Below, in pieces: positions 15,764 through 25,569 of a DNA stretch of 64,000 nucleotides. The notes beneath the pieces are model-generated. The model ran no database searches. It saw only the letters and a list, made by a program, of their open reading frames with translations, and was not told the origin of the DNA. Every line of letters begins with the position of its first letter. The stretch's first letter is position 1. This stretch comes from JAIBJN01 sp963775625 (GTDB lineage: Bacteria > Actinomycetota > Thermoleophilia > Gaiellales > Gaiellaceae). The position numbers and the translations under genes are program-made. The stretch lies in the NCBI GenBank assembly GCA_963775625.1, contig CAVZJM010000002.1:535690-599689 (forward strand), in the 5' to 3' direction.

Positions 15764-16896
15764 GCACGGTCACGACAGACCATCTGATCCGCCCGCACGG
15801 CGGCGTGCTCGTCGAGCGGTCGGGCGCCCGCCCTGACGATCTCGAATCGCTCGAGGTGGTCAACCTCACGCCGCGCGAGCTCTCCGACCTCGACATGCTC
15901 GCCTCCGGAGCACTCTCGCCGCTCACGGGCTTCATGAGCCGGCAGGACTACGAAGGCGTGGTCGACTCGATGCGACTCGCCAACGGGCTCCGCTGGGCGC
16001 TGCCCGTCTGCCTCTCCGTCGCCGAGACGCCAAAGGGCGACCGGGTCGCGCTGGCCGACGAGGCCGGCCGGCGGCTCGCCGTGCTCGACGTCGAGGAGGT
16101 CTACTCCTACGACAAGGAGCGCGAGGCCGAGCAGTGCTTCCGGACGACGGACGGCGAGCATCCAGGCGTGGCGCAGCTCTACGCGCAGGAGAGCTCGTAC
16201 CTCGCCGGCCCCGTCACGGTCTTCGAGCGCCTGGAGCCCGGCTTCCCGGAGCTGCACCGAGATCCGACCGAGACGCGGGCGCTGTTCGCCGAGCGCGACT
16301 GGAAGCGCGTCGTCGGCTTCCAGACCCGCAATCCGATCCACCGGGCGCACGAGTACCTGACGAAGTGTGCCCTGGAGACCGTGGACGGCCTCCTCATCCA
16401 CCCGCTGGTGGGCGCGACGAAGTCGGACGACGTTCCGGTGGACGTGCGTGTCAAGGCCTACGACGTGCTGACGGAGGGCTACTACCCCGCCGACCGCGTG
16501 GTCGTCTCGGCCTTCCCGGCCGCGATGCGCTACGCCGGGCCGCGGGAGGCGATCTGGCACGCGATCTGCCGCAAGAACTACGGCTGCTCGCACTTCATCG
16601 TCGGCCGCGACCACGCAGGAGTAGGGAGCTACTACGGCACCTACGACGCCCAGCTCATCTTCGACGAGTTCGAGCCGCACGAGCTCGACATCGAGCCGAT
16701 GTTCTTCGAGCACTCCTTCTGGTGCAAGGCCTGCGGCCAGATGGCGACCGCGAAGACCTGCCCGCACGGAGGCGACGACCACGTCTTCCTCTCGGGCACG
16801 AAGGTGCGCGAGCTCCTCGCCGCGGGCGAGCTGCCGCCGGAGGAGTTCACGCGCCCAGAGGTGGCCGAGATCCTGATCGAGGCCTATCGCGGTTAG
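15760..16896 (+). CDS. sat: Sulfate adenylyltransferase (ATP sulfurylase), homo-oligomeric type
   Basis: 378 residues, single-chain Sat type (not CysDN). Makes APS from sulfate and ATP. Seen: QTRNPIHRAHEY at ~188-199 with the ATP-binding His-x2-His, HPLVGATKSDDV, RYAGPREAIWHAICRKN, HFIVGRDHAGVG at ~283-294, and a zinc-type cluster CKACGQMATAKTCPH near 322-335. Ends with LSGTKVRELL as in other Sat proteins. Last gene of the tightly overlapping operon that begins at 11028. Confidence 0.95.
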   Translation: MSTVTTDHLIRPHGGVLVERSGARPDDLESLEVVNLTPRELSDLDMLASGALSPLTGFMSRQDYEGVVDSMRLANGLRWALPVCLSVAETPKGDRVALADEAGRRLAVLDVEEVYSYDKEREAEQCFRTTDGEHPGVAQLYAQESSYLAGPVTVFERLEPGFPELHRDPTETRALFAERDWKRVVGFQTRNPIHRAHEYLTKCALETVDGLLIHPLVGATKSDDVPVDVRVKAYDVLTEGYYPADRVVVSAFPAAMRYAGPREAIWHAICRKNYGCSHFIVGRDHAGVGSYYGTYDAQLIFDEFEPHELDIEPMFFEHSFWCKACGQMATAKTCPHGGDDHVFLSGTKVRELLAAGELPPEEFTRPEVAEILIEAYRG

Positions 16897-16969
16897 CTCG
16901 AGCCGGCCGGTCGACGAGCGGCGGTGACGAGCACGGCCTCGCCGAGGCTTCCATTAGCCTGCAGAGGCG

Positions 16970-18241
16970 GTGAGCAGCGGATTTCACCCACGCTCTGCGG
17001 CGCGACGGCTCGTGCGCAGGACCCGCCGTCTCGGCCGGAAGGTCGTGCGTCGGGGACGGCGGATGCTGCTGCGCCGCTACTACGCGGTGCAGCTGCGGGC
17101 GCCGATCGAGCCCGATCTGACGGTGTTCGCGGCGTACTGGTACCGCGGCTACTCGTGCAATCCGCGGGCGATCTACGAGAAGCTCCGCGAGGAAGCTCCC
17201 TGGGTGAGGGGGGTCTGGATCGTCGAGGCCCAGCACGCTGGGTCGTTTCCTCCCGAGGTCGAGCACGTGATCGCGGGGACGCGCGACTACTACCGCCTGA
17301 TCGCGCGCGCGAAGTACTACGTCAACAACGTCAACTTCCCGAACGACTTCGTGAAGCGCGAGGGGACGATTCACGTCCAGACTCATCACGGCACGCCGCT
17401 GAAGACGATGGGCCTCGACCTGCGGGAGGCGTACGTTGCGAGCGAGAGGATGAACTTCGACCGCCTGCTCAGGCGCGCGGCCCGCTGGGACTACAGCATC
17501 AGCTCGAACGAGCTCTCGACCCGGATCTGGAAGCGCGTCTATCCGGTCCGGTTCGAGACGCTCGAAATCGGCTATCCGCGCAACGACGTGCTCGTGAACG
17601 CGGAGCAGGCGCAGATCGACCGGATCAGAGGCGAGCTCGGTATCGAGCCCGGACAAACGACGGTGCTCTTCGCGCCGACGCACCGCGAGTATCTGCCCGA
17701 ATACGTGCCCACCGTCGACCTCGGGCGGCTGGCCGAGGAGCTCGGGCCCGAGTACGTGATCCTGAAGCGCGCGCACTACTTCTACGACGGCGAGGTCGAG
17801 CCGGAGGAGAGCCGGGCCGGCAACATCCTCGACGTCACCAGTCATGCGTCGATCGAGGATCTCTGCCTGGCCGCAGACGTCCTCCTGACCGACTACTCGT
17901 CGGTGATGTTCGACTACGCCGTCCTCGATCGTCCGATCGTCGTCCATGCTCCGGACTGGGACGAGTATCGACGGCTGCGAGGAACCTACTTCGACCTGCT
18001 GGCCGAGCCGCCGGGCGTGGTCACGACCTCTGACGACGAGCTGGTGGCCGCCTTTCGGTCGGGTGCCGTCCGGGGCGACGAGGCGAGCCGTCTCCGCGCA
18101 GCCTTCCGGGCCCGTTTTGCCTCGCTCGACGACGGTCACGCGGCCGAGCGGGTGGTGCGGAAGGTCTGGCTCTCCCAGGCGGACGCGGCAGTGGGAGCGC
18201 CCGGGCCGCCGGAGCGGTCGCCGGCGAGGATCGAGGCGTGA
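16970..18241 (+). CDS. CDP-glycerol glycerophosphotransferase (TagF/TagB) family protein
   Basis: 423 residues. Basic N-terminus (RRLVRRTRRLGRKVVRRGRR) for peripheral attachment to the membrane, then the TagF domain: NNVNFPNDF, QTHHGTPLKTMG at ~139-150 with the catalytic-type His, VLFAPTHREY at ~222, LKRAHYFYDG and LLTDYSSVMFDYAVLDRPIV at ~303-322. Such enzymes transfer polyol-phosphate units (glycerol- or ribitol-phosphate) in teichoic-acid-like polymers; the acceptor and polyol are unknown. The GTG start lies 73 bases after sat. The following sulfotransferase overlaps its stop (GTGA). Confidence 0.87.
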   Translation: MSSGFHPRSAARRLVRRTRRLGRKVVRRGRRMLLRRYYAVQLRAPIEPDLTVFAAYWYRGYSCNPRAIYEKLREEAPWVRGVWIVEAQHAGSFPPEVEHVIAGTRDYYRLIARAKYYVNNVNFPNDFVKREGTIHVQTHHGTPLKTMGLDLREAYVASERMNFDRLLRRAARWDYSISSNELSTRIWKRVYPVRFETLEIGYPRNDVLVNAEQAQIDRIRGELGIEPGQTTVLFAPTHREYLPEYVPTVDLGRLAEELGPEYVILKRAHYFYDGEVEPEESRAGNILDVTSHASIEDLCLAADVLLTDYSSVMFDYAVLDRPIVVHAPDWDEYRRLRGTYFDLLAEPPGVVTTSDDELVAAFRSGAVRGDEASRLRAAFRARFASLDDGHAAERVVRKVWLSQADAAVGAPGPPERSPARIEA

Positions 18242-19386
18242 GCGGCGACCCCGGAACGGCCCCGCGGACGCGGCGTCTGGTGCTCGTCGTCGGCATCGGC
18301 CGCAGCGGCACGAGCCTCTTCGCCGGCATCCTCAGCCAGCTGGGGTTCCGGGTTCCTCAGCCCGAGGTGAAGGCTGACGACACCAACCCGCGTGGCTTCA
18401 ACGAGCCACGCTGGGTCGTCGACTTCCACACGCGTCTCATGCGGGCCCGGCGCGTCACCGTGTTCGACTCTCGCCCTGCAGCCTGGGAGATCACGACGAA
18501 CGCGGTGGAGGACGACGCGGCGTTCCGAGACCTGCGCTCGTGGCTGACCGTCCAGTTCGTCGGCGCGGACAGCGTGGTCGTCAAGGACCCGCGCATTGCC
18601 TGGTTCTTGCCGCTCTGGCTCCGCTGCGCGGATGATCTGGGCGTCGAGGCGTCCTTTGCCACCTTGCTTCGACAGCCGCCCGAGGTCGTGCGCAGCGCCC
18701 GCCAGTGGTACGGAACCTGGCAGGCCGACGCGAGCCGCGCCGCCGCCTGGCTCAACGTCACTCTGCACACGGAGCTTGCGACGCGTGGCGCTCGGCGGGC
18801 GTTCGTTCGCTACGACGCGCTGCTCGAGGACTGGTCGCGGGAGATCTCCCGCGTCGGCGGCCTCCTCGAGGTGCCGTGGCTCTCGGATATCGAGCGCGAT
18901 CGTCACCCCGCTGTGGAGGCCTTCGTGGAGCCGGGGCTTCGCCGGGCGACGGTCGGCTGGGACGAGGTCTCGGTGCCGGCGGCCCTGTGTGAGCAGGTCG
19001 ATTCCGTCTGGGATCTGGTCTCCGCGATCTCGCAGAACGGAGATAGCAAGGGCGTGCAGGCGTCGCTGGACGAGGCTCGCGCAGCCTACGTCAGGCTCTA
19101 CGAGGACGCGGAGGCCATCGCACAGTCCTCGGTGACGGCCGTGAAGCCGAAGCGCGGGCGAGCGGTCGCCGCCGCCGGTCGGCCGGGCGCCAACGCGGCG
19201 AAGGGCGGTCGGGGGCTGCCTCGTTTTGGCTTCCTCGTGCGCTTCCGCGAGCGCGTCGTCTCGGTCGGGAGGCTGAACAGGCTGTTGGTACGACTGGCGC
19301 TCCTGGTACCCGTGCGCTACCGCGAACGATTGCCGGTGCCGGTGGTCCGAGCAGGCCTGCGCCTGGTGCGTGGGCTTCGCCGCTAA
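18238..19386 (+). CDS. Sulfotransferase family protein 1 (P-loop, PAPS-dependent)
   Basis: 382 residues. PAPS 5'-phosphosulfate loop VVGIGRSGTSLFAGIL at ~16-31, and a 3'-phosphate region around LLRQPPEVVRSARQWYG at ~142-158 (Arg and Ser pattern of the family). FVRYDALLEDW is also typical of bacterial sulfotransferases. The last ~90 residues are a basic, Arg-rich tail that could bind anionic polymer or membrane. Sandwiched between two TagF-family genes with a GTGA overlap on the 5' side, so the likely acceptor is the polymer they build. Acceptor specificity is not readable. Confidence 0.82.
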   Translation: MSGDPGTAPRTRRLVLVVGIGRSGTSLFAGILSQLGFRVPQPEVKADDTNPRGFNEPRWVVDFHTRLMRARRVTVFDSRPAAWEITTNAVEDDAAFRDLRSWLTVQFVGADSVVVKDPRIAWFLPLWLRCADDLGVEASFATLLRQPPEVVRSARQWYGTWQADASRAAAWLNVTLHTELATRGARRAFVRYDALLEDWSREISRVGGLLEVPWLSDIERDRHPAVEAFVEPGLRRATVGWDEVSVPAALCEQVDSVWDLVSAISQNGDSKGVQASLDEARAAYVRLYEDAEAIAQSSVTAVKPKRGRAVAAAGRPGANAAKGGRGLPRFGFLVRFRERVVSVGRLNRLLVRLALLVPVRYRERLPVPVVRAGLRLVRGLRR

Positions 19387-19390
19387 CGTC

Positions 19391-22300
19391 ATGTCGGGTC
19401 GAGTCAGCGTCGTCGTCCCCGTTTACAACGTCGCCGCCTACCTCGACACGTGCCTGGAGTCGCTCGCCCAGCAGACGTTCCAGGACCTCGAGGTCGTCAT
19501 GGTCGACGACGGCTCGACGGACGAGAGCGCCGAGATCGCCGAGCGCTTCGCGGCCCGCGATTCGAGATTCCGCCTGGTGCAGAAGGCCAACGCCGGGCTC
19601 GGCGCGGCCCGCAACACCGGCGCTCGCCACGCGTCGGGAGAGTTCCTCGCCTTCGTGGACAGCGACGACGTCGTCCCGCGTCACGCCTACGAGTACCTGC
19701 TCGGAGCGCTGGACGAGAGCGGCTCCGACTTCGCGTCCGGGAACGTTCGCCGGCTCACGTCCCACGGCACGCAGAGATCGGCGTTCCAGTCCAAGGTGTT
19801 CGAGCGAACGCGCCTCCGCACGCACATCACCCGCTACCCACCGCTCCTCGCGGATCGGACTGCCTGGAACAAGCTCTTCCGGCGTTCGTTCTGGGACCAC
19901 AATCGCCTGAGCTTCCCCGTGGGCGTCCTGTACGAGGACATCCCGGTCACGATCCCTGCGCACTACCTGGCGAAGTCCGTCGACGCCGTCGAGCAGACGG
20001 TGTACCTGTGGCGGATGCGGGAGGGCGCCGACCTGTCGATCACGCAGCGCCGCGCGGGGACGAAGCCGCTGCGGGATCGCGTTGCCGCCGTCGACTCCGT
20101 CAGCCGGTTTCTCGGCGCGCAGGGATTCGCGGTCTCGAAGGCGGCCTACGACCGTACGGTCGTAGGCAACGACCTTCGCTTCTTCCTCGACGTGCTGCCC
20201 CGCGCGGACGACGAGTACCGGCGGCTGTTCCTCGACCTCGCCAACGAGTTCATCGACCGGGCCGACAGCTGGGCGCTCGACCAGCCGCAGGCGATCGACC
20301 GGCTGAAGTGGGAGCTCGTACGCCGTCGCGCGCTGCCGGAGCTCCTCGAGGTGCTTCGCTTCGAGGACGAGAGTCTCCCCGACGTGCCGCCGGTGCGGGT
20401 GGGACGGCGCTTCTACGGCGACTATCCCTACCGAAACGACGAGCAGCTGCGGATTCCCTCTCGCACCTACCGGCTGGGCGTCGAGCTCTCGCCGGTGTTC
20501 AAGCTGAACTCCGTCCGCTGGGAGGGCCAGGTCCTTCGGATCGAGGGCTACGCGTACATCAACGTCGTCGGCGCGCCGAGGCCCGACTCACAACGGGTGG
20601 AGGTGGTCGCGCGGCGCCGGTCCCTGCTGCGCAGGCGGCTGCGATTCGCGACCGAGCCCGTTCGGCGGCCTGACGTCACGAGCGGCATGTCCCAGCAGGT
20701 TGCCGCCCTCGACTGGTCCGGCTTCGTCGCCAGGCTTGACGTCGCTCAGCTGAAGCGCAAGGGACGCTGGCAGGAGGGAATCTGGGGCATCGGCGTCGTG
20801 GTCACGACGCCCGGCGCCACCCGCAAGAGCTGGAAGCCGGAGCCCGCGTCGCTGTATCCGCCTCCGCTCGCCGAGCTCGAGCTCGACGACGGAACTCGCG
20901 TGCGGGCAGGGCTCGGGTCCACGGGCAGGCTGACGATCGAGGTTCAGCGCCGCCGGTCTGTGGTCACGGCCTGTGAGCTCGACGACGGCGTGCTCCGCCT
21001 GCAGGGAGAGCTCGGCTTCGCCGCGGGCGCCAAGCCGGAGCTGCACGTCACCCGCCGGCTGGGCGGCGCGACGCTCGTCTACCCGGTGTACGTCGACCGT
21101 CACAGCCGGCCCGCCACCTTTCTCGCGCACCTTCCCATCGAGGACGTCTTCAAGGAGCTCGACGTCGGCGACCAGGCCGCTCACATCGAGCAGAGCGACG
21201 GAGTGTCCTGGGACCTCTCGCTCGCGGTCGCGGGAGGGCTCAAGCCGCTCGCGCTCGACGACGCGCTGCCGGAGTCGACGTGGACTCTTGCCGGTCGGGA
21301 GGTCGGCTTGCACCGGACGCCCGAGGGCGGGGCCTGCGTCACCGAGGGCTCGTTCAGGCCGGTGGTCACCGATGTGGCGTGGTCGCCCGAGGGGGCGCTG
21401 AGCGTCGCGGGGTCGTTCAGGGGCCCGCCCGGCGACTACGAGCTGGTGTTGACGTCCCCGACGCTCGAGACCTTCAGCGTCCCGGCCGCGCTCGCCGACG
21501 AGGGAGGTCGGTTCGAGGCGGAGGTGACGCCGTCCGCCGTCGTGTCGCCGGTGGGGCAGAGGGTGCTTCCGGAAGGGTCCTGGACGCTCTCGCTGCGCCA
21601 GCGCGGCGAGTCGCGCGACGCTGCCGTTCCCGCCGTGTTCGCGGATGAGCTCCTCGACGAGCTCCCGGTCTCGGCCGAGAACGGCCTCAGGCGGTACCAC
21701 GTCGGCACCGAGGACGGCGACTCCGTGACCCTCGCCGTCGAGCGCGATCTCAGGGACGACGAGCGGGGAGGCTTCAACCAGCGTCGGCTCAGGGGCTCGT
21801 TCTATCCGTCGAAGCGCGTGCTCGATCTGCGCGACGCGGTGGTCTACGACAGCTTCGGCGGCCGCGAGTACTCCGACAGCCCTCGCGCGATCCACGAGGA
21901 GCTCGTGCGCCGGGGCGCGCCCCTCGAGCATCTCTGGGTCGTGCGCGACGAGGCCTTTCGGGTGCCGGAGACAGCCGTCGCGCTGCGCCAGGGAAGCAGG
22001 GAGTACTACGAGACGCTCGCCCGTGCCCGCTACGTCGTTGCCAACGACCACTGGCCTAGCTGGTTCCTGCGCCGGCCCGACCAGACCTGCGTCCAGACGT
22101 GGCACGGGTTCCCGCTCAAGCGGCTCGGCTACTCGCTGGCCGACCGGCCGACGGCGCTCCGCGCGTACCGGCGAGTGCTGGGCCAGAAGCCGGAGAACTG
22201 GCAGTACGTGCTGTCGCCGGCGCCGGTCGCGACGCCGATCCTCGAGCACGCCTTCCCGGTTGGAGCTGAGGTGCTCGAGACCGGGCTGCCGCGCACGGAT

Positions 22301-22958
22301 CTCCTGCTCCGTCCGGACCGGGAGCGGCTGGCGGAGGACGTGAAGCGCCTGCTCGGCGTCGAGGGGAAGCGAGTCGTGCTCTATGCGCCGACCTACCGGG
22401 ACCACCTCCACAACCGCCTCGGCCGGCGTCCGGCTCAGCTTCGCAACCTGCCGGCATACGCCGCCGCCCACAGGCGGGACGGCTACCGGCTCGGGCCGCT
22501 CCTCGATCTGGCGGCTCTCCGCTCGGCCCTGGGAGACGACGACGTCGTCCTCTTCCACAGGCACCGGCGCATCGTCGACGCGCTTCCCGGCGACCTCGAC
22601 CTCATCGACATCTCGGGCCTCCCGGACCCGGGCGACCTTCTGCTCGCGGCGGACGTCCTGATCACGGACTACTCGGCGGTCATGGTCGACTTCGCTTCCA
22701 CGGGCCGCCCGATCGTGCTCTTCACTCCGGACTTCGAGGACTACCGGGACGAGATCCGCGGGTTCAGCGTCGACTTCGAGGCCGACGCGCCCGCGCCGCT
22801 TCTCAAGACGACCGACGAAGTCGTCGAGGTGCTGCGCGATCTCGAGGCGTTCACCGCCGCCCACCGCAGCCGCTACGAGCGGTTCGTCGAGGCCTACTGC
22901 TCGCTCAACGACGGCTGGCGCTTCGAGCCGCGTCGTCGACCGCCTCTTCTCGAGCTAG
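19391..22958 (+). CDS. Bifunctional GT2 glycosyltransferase / TagF-type polyol-phosphate transferase (late frameshift)
   Basis: About 1,188 residues. Residues 5-300: GT2 domain with VSVVVPVYN, VDDGSTDES at ~41 and FVDSDDVVP at ~88. Residues ~365-780: several beta-rich segments of unknown function. Residues ~810-1185: TagF domain with VVYDSFGG, QTWHGFPLKRLGY at ~901-913, LYAPTYRDH at ~997, FHRHRRI and ITDYSAVMVDF at ~1090. Fusion lets one protein add a sugar and a polyol phosphate in alternation, as known for other two-domain wall polymerases. The uninterrupted frame runs on to 23584 through an antisense gene; an extra base near 22917 restores ...VVDRLFSS with a TAG at 22956-22958, four bases from the convergent stop, so I take that as the true end. 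Confidence 0.87.
20144..20167. repeat. Perfect 24-base palindrome inside the GT2-TagF gene
   Basis: Half-site GCCTACGACCGT is followed immediately by its exact reverse complement. It lies in codons for Ala-Tyr-Asp-Arg-Thr-Val-Val-Gly, in the linker after the GT2 domain. No second copy was found in the window. Confidence 0.6.
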
Positions 22959-22961
22959 CCG

Positions 22962-25462
22962 TCAGGGAAGGCCGCGCGGGTACGCGAGCTCGCTCGCCTC
23001 CTCGTTGCGAACCGCGAAGAAGCGCAGCTCCGTCCCCGCGGCGGGGCCGGCCAGCGCGACCGGAAGCTCGAACACGAAGCCGGCGCCCTCGGGGACCCCG
23101 TGTGCCTTCGCCACGTCGGGTCGGTGAAACGAACTGGCGGTGGAGTAGACGAGGCGTCCATCGGCGAAGACCAGGATGCGGTCGGCGAGCGCTTGGTCGG
23201 CGACGTCGGCGGCCCACCCGACGAAGCGAACGGTGGTGGGCTGGCGTACCCAGTCCTCGACGGCGCCCTCGAGCGCGTCGGGAACCACCGCGATCTCCTG
23301 GCCGTTCCCGAGCCGGATCGCCTCCCCCGCCCCCGTCGCCTCGAGCGTGCCGTCCGAGCCGCCGCCGGCCAGCCGCTCGAGCTCGAGGCCCGCGGTCGAA
23401 GGGCGAACGGCGAGGATCTCGACGGCGTTCCGGCCTTCGAGGAGGGCCGACTCGGGCACCAAGGCGGCGAACCGCGTCCCGCCTCCCAGCTCGACCGCCC
23501 GAGTCACGGCGGCGATGCGGCCGTTCAGGGCGACGGCGAGGTCGAGCGGCGCGTCGGAGCCCTCACCCGAGATCTGGCCCGTGATGTTGACCGGCAGGAG
23601 CGGGGAGTCGAGCGTGACTTCCTGCAACGCCGGCTCGGCGTCGATCGTCGCGCTGAGCCCCGAAGCGCTCCGGATCGCGAGCGCGCCGAGCGGCTCGCCG
23701 ACCAACTCGGGGTGGGGCCCGATCGTGTAGACGGAGTCCCACGCTCCGGCCCCGAACACGCTCACCTTGTCGGCGACCGCCGCGGCTGCCTCCGCGGCGA
23801 CCGTGGCCGACGGGACCGAGAGGACGCCGCCGCCGGCTCGCGCGACGACGACGGACGGGCGCTCCGGCGCAGCCGGATCGAGGAGGGAACGGCCGTCGAC
23901 CGGGGCGGGGAGAGGAGTGCCGAGCGCCGCGGCGATCGTCGGGAAGATGTCCGTCGTGCGCGCGTCGCGCTCGTCGAGCTCGCCGCTCGTCTGACCCGGC
24001 AGCTTGACGAAGAGCGGAACCGGGGCGATGTCGGCCACGTTGGCCTGCTCGATGCCCCGGCGCCTGCCCCCGGGACGGAAGCTCGTCCCGTGATCGGCGA
24101 CAACCACGATCAGGGAGCGGTCGTACAGCCCCGTCGCGCGCAGGCGGTCGAGCGCTGACCCGAGGAGGCGGTCGGCGAAGCCGACCTGAAGCAGATGCCG
24201 CTGGTATGCCTGGGTGACCAGCCAGTCGTCCCCTTCCCAGACGTCCCGCCTCAGGCCCTCGGTGGATGCGTTTCCGTACTGCAAGCCGTCGGGCAGGTAG
24301 CGCCACGGACGATGCGGAAGGAGCGTGTGGATGAAATGCAGCGTGGGGCGGTCCGCGTCCGGCTCGATGCCGGCCACCCAGCGCTCGAACTGAAAGCGCT
24401 GGTCGGTCCAGAGCTTGTCGGCGACCGCTTCGTCCTCGAACGCGGCCGTCCTGGCCCTCTCCGGTGCCACGTCGGCATCCTCGTCGCCGAAGTCCTGCCA
24501 CGTGTCGTCGATGGGCGGCAGGCCGTCGGCGAGCCGCTCCGGGAGCGTCACATGGAGATAGACGTAGCGGAGGTCGTAGGCGAGCGCTCGCATTCGTGCG
24601 CCGAACGACGGTCGCCGGCGCTCGCAGATGTCCGAGGGGCAGAGCTGTGTCACCGGCTCGAGGACATGCATCCGGTGGCTCCTCGCCAGGTACGTGAAGA
24701 GATTGCGCGGATGGTCGGCGACGACGGGAAGCGCGCCCTCCTCAGGGTTCTCTCCGGTGAGAATCGAGGGCACGGCGCCGGTTGTGTGGTCGTGCACCGT
24801 CGTCGCCCGCGGGAACCACGTAGCAGCGTCTGCGAGCGCGCCGAAGCTCGGAAAGCGTTGCGCGTCCACGCGGCCTTCCGCGTCCAGGAGAGACGTGACC
24901 GGAAGCTCGTCGAACACGATCATCACGACGGGCGTGCGCGACTCGACCGCCGGCATGCTCTCCGGCTCGGCGCCGCCCTCGAGGCGAAGCGCGGCGAGCG
25001 GCGCGTTGACCAGGAAGAGGGCCAGGAAGACGAACGGCGCGGGCGCGAGCACGGTCAGCGCCGTGCGCGCCGGAGGAAAGCGGGAGTAGCACACGGCGGC
25101 GAGGGCGCCGAGGGCGGCTGGCCGCGACGACGAGCGGCCAGCCCGGAAGATCGCCCAGGCGGCGGAGGGCCTGCAGCGCGATCAGGGCCACGAGGCTCCC
25201 GACGAAGATCAGGTGGGCGGCGTCCTGAAGCGAAGGGCGGACGAGACCCGCGAGGGCCTCGACGGCGAGGAGGGCGGCCGCGGGCAGGACGACGAGGCCG
25301 ACCGCTGCCACGACCACGTCCCGGCTCGTCGAGCCGCGGGCGATGAAGAACTCCGGGGTGGAGCCCAGGATGTCGAAGAGCGGCTGCGCGAAGCGCGAAG
25401 CCGCAGAGGACCAGCAGGTGAACCCCGCGAAGCAGGAGGGATCGAGGCCGATGCAGCGTCAT
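22962..25462 (-). CDS. Membrane-anchored alkaline-phosphatase-superfamily (LtaS/sulfatase-like) protein, two frameshifts
   Basis: About 832 residues when two extra bases (near 25120 and 25390) are removed; the unbroken frame starts only at 25094. N-terminus: MTLHRPRSLLLRGVHLLVLC and about five hydrophobic helices. Extracellular part: PVVMIVFDELPVTSLL with the metal Asp, then HDHTTGAVPSILTG, whose Thr sits where LtaS has its catalytic Thr; there is no Cys/Ser-x-Pro-x-Arg sulfatase signature, so a formylglycine sulfatase is unlikely. VVVADHGTSFRPG provides further metal ligands. The last ~230 residues form a beta-rich domain. Likely a phosphoglycerol or phosphoethanolamine transferase acting on the surface polymer; exact donor unknown. 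Convergent with GT2-TagF. Confidence 0.75.
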
Positions 25463-25569
25463 CGCGACCGGGTTGGTTGGTTCGCGACCGGAACGTGAAG
25501 CAAGCAGCGAGTGTAGATGGCGCCTCGTCCGACCCGAGTCCCGCAGCGCTCTCGATATCCTCCGCGCCC

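Noticed and set aside
20588..22864. Minus-strand frame of 758 codons inside the GT2-TagF gene
   Set aside because: Same kind of shadow; the plus strand carries both enzyme domains.
22959..23584. C-terminal extension of the GT2-TagF frame
   Set aside because: Runs antisense through the LtaS-like gene and has no similarity; one base correction restores a natural end at 22958.
22962..25462. Arylsulfatase removing sulfate from the glycan
   Set aside because: Lacks the Cys/Ser-x-Pro-x-Arg formylglycine motif; Thr at the active position as in LtaS.
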